Position numbers and translations under genes: made by a program
Assembly (NCBI GenBank): GCA_032622095.1
Contig: CP136069.1
Location: forward strand, 203,282,690-203,346,689
Source: Siphonodentalium dalli
Taxonomy: Eukaryota; Mollusca; Scaphopoda; Gadilida; Siphonodentaliidae
Length of the DNA stretch: 64,000 nucleotides
Reading direction: 5' to 3'
Notes under the pieces: model-generated
What the model saw: only the letters and a program-made list of their open reading frames with translations
Database searches by the model: none
What the model was told of the DNA's origin: nothing
Shown: in pieces, positions 13,046-23,400 of the stretch
Position numbering within the stretch: position 1 is the first letter of the stretch
How the letters are laid out: the number at the start of each line of letters is the position of its first letter

Positions 13046-13305
13046 ACTAAACTCAGGCTTGATCTGTGATGTAAGACATCCATCTCAAACCTTGCTGATA
13101 AAGTTTAATGTTTAACCCACATGGAGCCTCCTCCAGATGGAAGCATGCACTATACACAGTGACTTCTGCTCCAGTCTATGTGGGGCTCTCTATGGATTAT
13201 CCACACTAAACTCAGGCTTGATCTGTGATGTAAGACATCTATCTCAAACCTTGCTGATAAAGTGTAATGTTTAACCCATAGGGAGCCTCCCCCAGATGGA
13301 ATCAT
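13046..13305. repeat. Tandem duplication of about 157 bp
   Basis: The stretch ACACTAAACTCAGGCTTGAT through GGGAGCCTCC occurs twice (from 13046 and from 13204). It includes the CAGGCTTG flank of the FB2 family. Confidence 0.8.
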
Positions 13306-13427
13306 GCTTCCAAATGATGGCTATTTTTATCATAAGATTTGAATACTTTCCTACTTTAGGTAAATATGTTAGATATTTTGGAAATTTGTCAACCACCAGA
13401 GGCTTAGGTTGGAATTTCTGACCAGTT

Positions 13428-13996
13428 TATTTAGGGGCGATAAGCCCAGTTTATGTAGGGGAGATAAGCCCAGTTTATGTAGGGGAGATAAGCCCAGTTT
13501 ATGTAGGGGAGATAAGCCCAGTTTATTTAGGGGAGATAAGCCCATTTTATTTAGGGCAGATAAGCCCAGTTTATGTAGGGGAGATAAGCCCAGTTTATTT
13601 AGGGGAGATAAGCCCAGTTTATGTAGGGGAGATAAGCCCAGTTTATGTAGGGGAGATAAGCCCAGTTTATGTAGGGGAGATAAGCCCAGTTTATGTAGGG
13701 GAGATAAGCCCAGTTTATTTAGGGGCGATAAGCCCATTTTATTTAGGGCAGATAAGCCCAGTTTATGTAGGGGAGATAAGCCCAGTTTATTTAGGGGAGA
13801 TAAGCCCAGTTTATGTAGGGGAGATAAGCCCAGTTTATGTAGGGGAGATAAGCCCAGTTTATGTAGGGGAGATAAGCCCAGTTTATGTAGGGGAGATAAG
13901 CCCAGTTTATTTAGGGGAGATAAGCCCAGTTTATTTAGGGGCGATAAGCCCATTTTATTTAGGGCAGATAAGCCCAGTTATGTAGGGGAGATAACC
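13428..13996. repeat. 24-bp minisatellite, about 23 copies, each with a GATAAG site
   Basis: Unit GATAAGCCCAGTTTATGTAG plus GGGA, with variants ATTTAG and CCCATTTT. It is open on both strands because 24 is a multiple of 3. Each unit has one AGATAAG, the consensus for GATA transcription factors. Confidence 0.95.
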
Positions 13997-14038
13997 CCAT
14001 TTGCTTTCAATCCTTGAAATAGTATCTGTCATAATTTT

Positions 14039-14130
14039 GCAGGATGAGGTCGCCAGATGGTGAATTTTGAGACGCTATCCAGCACGGTGGGCTAGCATAA
14101 CCAAATTCATCCCTGGGAACCTCATTCTGC
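14039..14130. mobile_element. Foldback element FB2, diverged copy
   Basis: GCAGGATGAGGTCGCCAGA to AACCTCATTCTGC with several mismatches between arms. It is followed by the family flank GGCCTCAACTGCTATGGGAG. Confidence 0.75.
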
Positions 14131-14384
14131 TGAGGCCTCAACTGCTATGGGAGACCCAGGATCAGTTGGTGATGTTCACGTATTAGTCACCTCTATTATG
14201 CATTTTATCTTCTGCAATTAGGGGATATAGCAACTGAACAGAAGGGAAAAAGTAAATAATGAAAGTGTCAATCACATTTTAACTCAACTTGGGAAGGAGT
14301 CTATTTTTTGCTGAGCAATGCATAGAATGATCAAGAAGGAAAGACAAAAAGTTACAGTAAAGCTCTTGTATTGTGTAGATGAAA

Positions 14385-15115
14385 TTATTTTAATTTCAAA
14401 CATTTCACCAATAAATCTGGGACGCAGGGTGTGCGGATGGATTCAAATTTGAATTCCAAGATGGCTGTTGGCATCCATGTTTTATTACGAATTTCGTAAA
14501 TAATCGATGGCTCCAATCTAGAGGATACCCCAAAGATCCATAAGAAGTTTGGTGATGATTGTATGAGGGTGTGTCCTCTAGGTGTGCCGAAGGATTTTGT
14601 CAGGCAAAGAGTAAAATCAAAGATGGCCACTGGCAGCCATGTTATTTACAAAATTTCCAGAATAATTGGATGTCTCCCATCTAGAGTTCACCCTGAAAAT
14701 CTATATAAAGTTTGGTGATAATCGGATGAGGGATTTGGTTTGTAGGGTTTTAGTCATGCAAAGAGTAAAATCCAAGATGGCTGCCAGTGGCCATGTTTTT
14801 CATCGAACATTGTTCAAATTCGATGGCTCCCATCTAGAGGCGATCTTAAACATGCCTGCAAACTTACACAACAATTCTCCAATAAATGCGGGCTGAGGGC
14901 TGGAGCCGATGAATTCAAATTTGAATTCCAAGATGGCTGCTGGCAGCCATGTTTTTTAACAAAAAAAAAAATCTGATGGCTCCCTTCTACAGGTCACCCA
15001 GAAGATCCATAATCCATATGAAGTTTGGTGATGATCGGATGAGGGATGCAGCCTGTAGGGTGAGGACATTTTTGACGGACGGACACGGACTACAACCTAT
15101 GGCAGTTGAGCTAAA
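14385..15115. repeat. Dispersed repeat of about 180-bp units (GATGGCTCCCATCTAGAGG family)
   Basis: Four diverged units sharing AAGATGGCTGCTGGCAGCCA, GATGGCTCCCATCTAGAGG and GAAGTTTGGTGATGATCGGA, ending in a GACGGACGGACACGG tail at 15070-15090. The same family fills 63650-64000. Confidence 0.8.
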
Positions 15116-16160
15116 ACAATTTTAATTTGAGACACTAGATACTTCCTAGAAGATGAGACCTAAGCAGAATGATGTCCCCAGATGGCGAATTTAGTGATGC
15201 TAGCCTATATTCTGCAAATTACTGACACACAATTTCATTGCTTGCTTTGCTTCACTTAGAAATTGATAAAGTTTGAAACTGTCAAGTGATGTCACCAGTT
15301 AAAAGAAACAGGTAGAATTTATTACAAAACTATATTAATAGAAATAATTTATTTCTAGCAAGTATATAAGTATATGAAAATAGAAGAATCAAAGAAATAA
15401 ACAATAAATTGACTTAAATAATATCATGACGAAAGTTTAACAAATAATATTTTAGCAAATAGGATGTTAATACCTCCAGGGACTATCAGGCCCAAACACA
15501 GTATATCTAGTTTGATACTTTATTTCACATTGACTCTATATCGTTAGTCGGTCTACACTGCCAGTCTATGAAGCTGCGCGAGTATATACCACGTGTGCAT
15601 GCAATCTAATATATGACCAGAATCTAAATTACTCCAAAGGACCCCTGTGATCTAGATTCGCCCATCAATATGCGTCGATGATTCTCCAATGTTGATATAT
15701 AGTATTACTTCAAAGATGTATTCAGGGTTCCAGCAACTTCCAGGCTAATTTTAACGAAACTTATTTAACTTTTCGATTAAAGTTAAAATAAAAAAGAAGA
15801 TGCATGCATGAATCAGATTACCCATGAATTATTTTACAAAGAATTAATCACCTATATTTTGGAGATAGTATAAATTTAAAAATGAAACTTCAAACATACG
15901 CATCTACATATAGTTTAGGTAATTTATATATTTGACATATATATATGATGACCATGTTTCATTCGTTATGTTGAGAAACCAACAAATTTGTCACCGGTGA
16001 CTGAAACATGATGCCATAATGCACCGTTCGGTGTAATTTCTAACCAGCCCATGATACTTACATGAACATAAACAAGCCTGTAAATTTTCAGTGATACTCA
16101 TCCACTCGAAACCATGTGATTCCGCACCGTGAGCATATAATGTTGATAAACAAAAGTTGT
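15116..16160. other. Spacer without a recognised gene
   Basis: A deleted FB2 palindrome at 15165-15215 is the only structure I can name. The rest is AT-rich with no exon signal. Confidence 0.4.
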
Positions 16161-16164
16161 CAAG

Positions 16165-16285
16165 TTCACAAAAAAGTCTGTGTCGTCTGCTTATATTCCC
16201 TGATCAACCCTCCAGATGAATAATAGACCATTCTAAAGTATTCTTTTGTAACTATGGGAGAATCCATTTTATAACAAAACAGTAA
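16165..16285. mobile_element. Fragment of the CTATACT-type MITE (MITE2)
   Basis: Shares TGTCGTCTGCTTATATTCC, GATGAATAATAGACCATTCT and GGGAGAATCCATTT with the right half of MITE2 copies at 18915-19159 and 62021-62250. Confidence 0.65.
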
Positions 16286-16420
16286 ATAGTCCCAAGAAAG
16301 GGATGACATGACATCTAATATCTTAAGATTTTTTGAGCAAATATTCATCTAAGAAATATCTTGTTCTCTACAAAAAAGTTAAATATAAAAAATATCTTAA
16401 TTCCAAGGGAAAATAAGAAA

Positions 16421-16620
16421 GGATGGCGTCACCCCCGGTATAATAGATGGCGTCACCCCCGGTATAAAGGATGGCGTCACCCCCGGTATAAAGGATGGCG
16501 TCACCCCCAGTATAAAGGATGGCGTCACCCCCAGTATAAAGGATATCGTTACCCCTGGTATAAAGGATGGTGTCACCCCCGGCCCATAAGAAAGGATGGT
16601 GTCACCCCCGGCCCATTTTC
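16421..16620. repeat. 24-bp minisatellite, about 8 copies
   Basis: Unit AAAGGATGGCGTCACCCCCG plus GTAT, with variants. The local open frames on both strands follow from the unit length. Confidence 0.92.
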
Positions 16621-16664
16621 TGGTACGTGGGATTCGGGTGATTTTGAAGTGGTCCACAGCCTCC

Positions 16665-18372
16665 ACAGGATTCATACACCTCTGTTAAATGGTACTCGGG
16701 ATTCATACCCCTCTGTTAAATGGTACACAGGATTCATACCCCTCTGTTAAATGGTACACAGGATTCATACCCCTCTGTTAAATGGTACACAGGATTCATA
16801 CCCCTCTGTTAAATGGTACACAGGATTCATACCCCTATGTTAAATGGTACTCGGGATTCACATGCCCATATTAACCAGTACACAGGATTCATACCCCTAT
16901 GTTAAATGGTACTCGGGATTCATACCCCTCTGTTAAATGGTACTCGGGATTCATATGCCCATATTAACCAGTACACAGGATTCATACCCCTATGTTAAAT
17001 GGTACTCAGGATTCATATGCCCATATCAACCAGTACACAGGATTCATACCCCTATGTTAAATGGTACTCAGGATTCACATGCCCGTATTAACCAGTACAC
17101 AGGATTCATACCCCTATGTTAAATGGTACTCAGGATTCACATGCCCGTATTAACCAGTACACAGGATTCATACCCCTCTGTTAAATGGTACTCGGGATTC
17201 ATACCCCTCTGTTAAATGGTACTCGGGATTCATATGCCCATATTAACCAGTACACAGGATTCATACCCCTATGTTAAATGGTACTCGGGATTCATATGCC
17301 CATATTAACCAGTACACAGGATTCATACCCCTATGTTAAATGGTACTCAGGATTCACATGCCCGTATTAACCAGTACACATGATTCATACCCCTATGTTA
17401 AATGGTACTCGGGATTCATATGCCCATATTAACCAGTACACAGGATTCATACCCCTATGTTAAATGGTACACGGGATTCACATGCCCATATTAACTGGTA
17501 CACAGGATTCATACCCCTATGTTAAATGGTACTCGGGATTCACATGCCCGTATTAACCAGTACACAGGATTCATACCCCTATGTTAAATGGTACTCGGGA
17601 TTCATATGCCCATATTAACCAGTACACAGGATTCATACCCCTATGTTAAATGGTACTCGGGATTCACATGCCCATATTAACTGGTACACAGGATTCATAC
17701 CCCTATGTTAAATGGTACTCAGGATTCACATGCCCGTATTAACCAGTACACAGGATTCATACCCCTATGTTAAATGGTACTCGGGATTCATATGCCCATA
17801 TTAACCAGTACACAGGATTCATACCCCTATGTTAAATGGTACTCGGGATTCATATGCCCATATTAACCAGTACACAGGATTCATACCCCTATGTTGAATG
17901 GTACTCGGGATTCACATGCCCATATTAACCAGTACACAGGATTCATACCCCTATGTTAAATGGTACTCGGGATTCACATGCCCGTATTAACCAGTACACA
18001 GGATTCATACCCCTATGTTAAATGGTACTCGGGATTCACATGCCCATATTAACCAGTACACAGGATTCATACCCCTATGTTAAATGGTACTCGGGATTCA
18101 CATGCCCATATTAACCAGTACACAGGATTCATACCCCTATGTTAAATGGTACTCGGGATTCACATGCCCATATTAACCAGTACACAGGATTCATACCCCT
18201 ATGTTAAATGGTACTCGGGATTCACATGCCCATATTAACCAGTACACAGGATTCATACCCCTATGTTAAATGGTACTCGGGATTCACATGCCCGTATTAA
18301 CCAGTACACAGGATTCATACCCCTATGTTAAATGGTACTCGGGATTCACATGCCCATATTAACCAGTATTCA
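16665..18372. repeat. 31/62-bp minisatellite, about 1.7 kb
   Basis: Begins as 31-bp units (ACAGGATTCATACCCCTCTG then TTAAATGGTAC) and becomes a 62-bp dimer in which the second half reads TCGGGATTCACATGCCCATA then TTAACCAGTAC. This is a clear case of a higher-order repeat replacing a simple one along the array. Confidence 0.95.
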
Positions 18373-18689
18373 GGATTCAGCAGCAAGGCTGGTACGCTGC
18401 TTTTATATCACCAAATTGTTAAAATTTAATTATTTGTAAGCCAAAATAACACATTTTGATGTAATTCAGTCTCATCCACTTTGATGACATTGAAGTTATG
18501 GTCATTACTTTAAAAATGTGTGATAATTATCATATTAGTTTGAAATAACAATGACTTGTATTCAATATTTTATAAACTGGTATGCAAGATTCACCCCCTC
18601 TAGTAACTGTATTCAGGATTAACGGGGGTAGGGGGTGACACTCCTCTTTGTTTACTGGTATATTTAGAACTTATGGGGGTACGGGTGTG

Positions 18690-18860
18690 CCCTCAGAAAG
18701 CGCAGCGTCACCAGCTGTCATCACATTCTGTTGTTTGCACTGGTCATTCCAATTATCTTACCAACATTATTGCTCGTATTTGAATTCATGCAGTAATATT
18801 TTTCGCTCAATTTTAGAGTCATGCACCAAATTAAAAGCTGAGAACACAATCTCCATATAA
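18690..18860 (-). pseudogene. Decayed duplicate of aminopeptidase B exon 14
   Basis: The segment just past the stop codon of exon 14 (near 20212-20244) is repeated here (18690-18721) with about three mismatches over 31 nt. Similarity continues through the coding part: KIIG followed by a Ser-Ala-Asn ending can be read, and further upstream a second frame gives a weak match ending LLHEFKYEQ before a stop. At least one frameshift and the loss of the KQKYTLP start show it is not a working exon, though a diverged alternative last exon cannot be excluded. A short inverted match to it lies at 20118-20150. Confidence 0.6.
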
Positions 18861-18914
18861 GTCCTGTATCTGATGGTAGTTATTGTTCCAAATAGTTCTT
18901 GAATATAGATTTAA

Positions 18915-19159
18915 CCATTTCTATACTAAAGCATCAATGATGAGTAGTTATCAGATAGGAATGTTCAGATAATAAGTTCAACAAATGACCATAAGTTGAA
19001 TGTTGAACTTATTATCCCTCAATCAATAGGACTCCTTCTGTACCTTTTTTTTTACCTGTCCTCTGCTTTTATCATCTTAATATCCCTTCAAATGGATAAT
19101 AGACCATTCTGATGAACACTTTTAAACTGACTGGGAGAATCCATTTAGTACAGACAGGG
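18915..19159. mobile_element. MITE2 copy with central hairpin
   Basis: TTAA at both borders (18911-18914, 19160-19163). The left end reads CCATTTCTATACTAAAGCAT, the right end GGGAGAATCCATTTAGTACA to GACAGGG. A hairpin with arms AGATAATAAGTTCAAC / GTTGAACTTATTATC lies near 18966-19015. Confidence 0.78.
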
Positions 19160-19163
19160 TTAA

Positions 19164-20243
19164 ATACCACCACATAATATAATAACATATTTCCACGGCA
19201 CAACGTGGAGTGGAAATAATTTGTCTCGGTAGAAGTGAAGTGGTACTTTGGCGGTTAATGCGTATAGTTTAGTGGTAATCAAGTAATGATTGACATGGTC
19301 AGTTGAGTTAAGCGTGTGAGTTGCAGCATGAAATTGTTGTGGTGAACAATCGTGTATAGTTAGGTCAATCTGAGTGTCGCGTTCAAACAGGATAGACCAA
19401 GTTTAAAAAGAAATATATATATATTATCTATATAAATATCTCAATATGATTAGTATCTGACAATCAGATATGTATTTCTGAAGCACGAGGTCCGACATCG
19501 ATCCTGGAGGCAGCGCTAGTAAGTGGCTTCAGATACCAGGTTCCATATTTTTCCCCTAAAATATATTACAAATTAATACAAGGGGTTTTTACAGTGATTT
19601 TCCTGGCCCACTTCGTTGTCGGTGAAGGGAGTTCCGGAACTACAAATTTCGCAAAAAAATTTCTAATATCAAAATGATACAATTACCAAGTTAAACTCAG
19701 TAAAACAAGCATTTCAGGCATGAAAATCAATTACCGTATGCAAATTCATATTAGTGTACGTGTATGTAGTATAAGCATTGTTACCGAAATTGAAAATATT
19801 AATAGCATCATCAAGGTTATAAAATGTGTTTGATTGTTCAATGTCTAATAATTCATTAAAAGGTTTGCCGCCACCACGTGTGAGCGTGACCATTAGCAAC
19901 CAGGTGTTTGCTTATTCACTTGGCAGAGGGGTTGAGACCTGGTCATTATTTATTTGAACATTGTGTATTACAGCAACATTTATTTATGGACATGACCCCG
20001 AGCTCTAATGAGGTAACATAACCTTAATCTGACAGGCTATGCACTTCATAACAGTTCGTATATTTTTTTCTGTTTCTTCGCTAAACTCTTAGAGTTGTAC
20101 TATTTTTGGCTTGGTGTTGAAAATAGTGCTGCATGAATTCAAATACGGGTATGGCTTCTTATTTATCTTATCATATTCTCTATAAAAAATAACTTGATTC
20201 CTTGGGCACAAAAGTGCAGCATCACCAGCTGTAATCACATTCG
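19164..20243. other. 3' flank of the aminopeptidase B gene
   Basis: Contains the probable 3' UTR and candidate poly(A) signals. A segment at 20118-20150 is the inverted relative of part of the decayed exon 14 copy. No other gene is seen. Confidence 0.45.
19979..19984 (-). promoter_or_regulatory. Candidate poly(A) signal of the aminopeptidase B gene
   Basis: AATAAA on the minus strand 260 nt after the stop codon; a second AATAAA lies about 30 nt further on (near 19950). Either could set the 3' end of the mRNA. The hexamer is common in AT-rich DNA, so this is a guess by position only. Confidence 0.35.
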
Positions 20244-20404
20244 TTAGTTCGCATCGCTCCTCCCGATTATCTTAGCGACGTAGTTCCTCACTTGGAAATG
20301 TAGTTGTTCTTTGGTTTCATCGAATACTGTCGATGCAAACTGTTTAGCAGAATCTGATCCCTTCACTAATTCCCTGTATACAGGAAGAGTGTATTTCTGT
20401 TTAC
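20244..20404 (-). CDS. RNPEP: Aminopeptidase B exon 14 (residues 577-628 and stop)
   Basis: Acceptor TTTGACAG, then phase-1 continuation of Gly576 followed by [17 protein letters not shown] and [17 protein letters not shown], ending [11 protein letters not shown] and TAA (20246-20244). It matches the RNPEP C terminus (KQKYTLPLYHAMM, AKETFASTASQLH, NYVQQI). It lies 11.6 kb from exon 13. A decayed copy lies at 18690-18860. Confidence 0.92.
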
Positions 20405-23400
20405 CTGTCAAAAAATTTGAGAAATTAATAAGAGCATTGCAAGGCGTGACATAATATTCCCATTGCTTTGTTTAGTGTAAACATTAGTGTTTCCAATTCC
20501 AGTTAGTGTTTCCAATTCCAAACTAGGGGTGCCACGATTAATCGTATAATCGATGAACCGTTTATAAAGCCGATAATCGATTACGATTTCCATCGTCGAT
20601 TAATCTGCGTTCTTTATTTCGGACGTCGGAAAATGCTGGGTATTATTGAATACCGGTTTTGTTTTACACAGTTTAATCTATAACGGAAGGGTTAACAACC
20701 TTTGATCGTTTATCAAAGAGATTCCGACAACATGAGTACTACTATGAACTTATGTTGTAAACAGTCAGCAGTTTATTTGATGATGCGACATGGTTACTAT
20801 TTGGGTCGTTGTATATTCTACAAATTGGCGGCACTGCAGATTTGAACTTATGACGACGTCATTGTATATTTTTACTTGAAAGGCGGCACTACGTCTTTGA
20901 AATGTGCCGACTGCCACAGTGTTCAATGATTGGAATGCACTCGCCCTTGAATCTGACTGGACCAATGGAGAGTTGATTGACATTCTCTGGAAACCAGAAA
21001 ACCTACGGAATTTTAATCCGCGATGTTCTCCGCAATGTTATTTGCGAGTATACTTTGTTTGCATAAGTATATGTTGATGTTACTAGTACAGGCTATCGCG
21101 TATAATATGGTGAATGTTGAATGAAAATCGATATTATCAAATAATCAACTTATAGTTTCCGTAACATTATATTCTCTTTTTAAGAACCGCCGGCCAGCTG
21201 TCGTTCATTCCTTCTTTTATATTGTTTGTATGTTTGGCTATTCATAACATTGAAATTAATCGCTATGTTCGTTCTAATGAACTTACAAATATTATAAGCA
21301 TTATCCATAACATCTCCGAGAACTGTGCTGTTATTGAATACATTATGCTCATTGGTCATTAACAGTGGTTTATGATGCACTTTATTAAAAATTAAACCAG
21401 CCAATGCCTCAAACAACCAGCGACAGTGCAGTTAATCAGCACCGAGCCAATATTCCATATTACGGATTACTTCCACTGATATTATTGTGTACGATTAATC
21501 GATTATAGTCGATTATTGACGACCGATTATCGATTATCAAAATCAATAATCGTGGCACCTCTATTCCAAACATGATATACAAATGAAACGGAAATTTAAA
21601 ATAGAAGTGGTAACATAATTATGTAAACGGGGACCAGACAAGCCCGAGGGATTATATGAAGGCCGAGGGATTATATGAAGCCCGAGGGATTATATGAAGA
21701 CCGAGGGATTATATGAAGGCCGAGGGATTATATGAAGCCCGAAGGATTATATGAAGGCCGAGGGATTATATGAAGCCCGAGGGATTATATGAAGGCCGAG
21801 GGATTATATGAAGCCCGAGGGATTATATGAAGGCCGAGGGATTATATGAAGGCCGAGGGATTATATGAAGGCCGAGGGATTATATGGAGGCCGAGGGATT
21901 ATATGAAGGCCGAGGGATTATATGAAGCCCGAGGGATTATATGAAGCCCGAGGGATTATATGAAGGCCGAGGGATTATATGAAGGCCGAGGGATTATATG
22001 AAGCCCGAGGGATTATATGAAGGCCGAGGGATTATATGAAGCCCGAGGGATTATATGAAGCCCGAGGGATTATATGAAGGCCGAGGGATTATATGAAGGC
22101 CGAGGGATTATATGAAGCCCGAGGGATTATATGAAGCCCGAGGGATTATATGAAGGCCGAGGGATTATATGAAGTCTTCTCCCATCGCTCTGTTTCAAAT
22201 TGCACAAGTCGAAAAATTCCAATAACTCTGGTATATATAAGCAACATGGACCCAAAATCAATCATGACCTTTATTTTCACACGGCGCATGCAGTTATCCT
22301 GGTGGCAATATCATGTATTTTCATGGCAAAGATGTCTATTGACAATGGTTTTTATCTGTGTACTTTTAACTGGAGGTCTGGAACCCTGAATGTAGACCCC
22401 TGCTAATCAGGCCTTGAAATAGGGTGTCTGTCATTTGCAGAATGAGGTCCCCAGAGGGTGAATTTAGTGATGCTACCCCCGCATAGTGGGCTAGCATCAC
22501 CAAATTCACCCTCTGGGAACCTCATTCTGCTGAGGTGTAAGCAGAATGAGGTCCCCAGAGGGTGAATTTGTTGATGCTAGCCCGCTATGCGGGGTAGCAT
22601 CACTAAATTCACCCTCTGGGGACCTCATTCTACAAATGACAGACACACTATTTCAAGGCTTGCCTGCTAATCAGGGACTTTCATTTCGATTCGAATCATG
22701 TAAGAAAATCAAAATCACATTGAATCTTGAATAAAATCTTATATCGAGTGTATCAACAGTAAAAACGAGGATCGACAGTTGGGGAAAGACTTAAATTGGT
22801 AGCTGTAACGAAACGAAAACCTCTTAAAAACTGATTGCGCCAATGGATTTTATATTACCTAACCATATTAATGCGTCTTCAGCACAATATGCATGCATTT
22901 TATTTTCCTCATAAATACTGATGGATGTGTCTCATTGAATGTGATCAAAGGTGGATGGGGAGTAACTCTTTATAATTTGCTTCCGAACTATCATACTCGG
23001 CAAACTTCATCGATCTCTGTGTTGTACTGAAATCTGCCATTTAAATGGTATCACTCTGAACTCTTTGACCTATGGCAATATATGGAATGGAGACTTGTGA
23101 CGTTTTGCGAATTAGTTTGGCTGTAATTCTCTTGTCTCTTGTGTCTGTCATTTGCAGATTGAGGTCCCCAGAGGGTGAATTTAGTGATGCTACCCCGCAT
23201 AGCAGGCTAGCAGCACCAAATTCACCCTCTGAGAACCTCATTCTGCTGAGGTGTAAGCAGAATGAGATAGGGTCCTGCGAATATTCGATATTCGATTCGA
23301 TTCGAAAGTCAAATTCGATTCGAATTCGATTCGAAATTGCCAACTCGAAATTTCAAATATACACTAATGGAAAAGTAGGCTGTTTACGGGCAGGTACACA

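Noticed and set aside
13369-14017. Frames of about 200 codons on both strands (GLSPLHKL and GDKPSLCR repeats)
   Set aside because: They come from the 24-bp minisatellite and have no other support.
22384-22400. Possible left end (CCTGAATG then TAGACCCCTGC) matching the hAT right end at 24811
   Set aside because: The 8 bp match the start of the 45-bp array, but the end sequence fits only in part and lies among other repeats, so the pairing may be chance.
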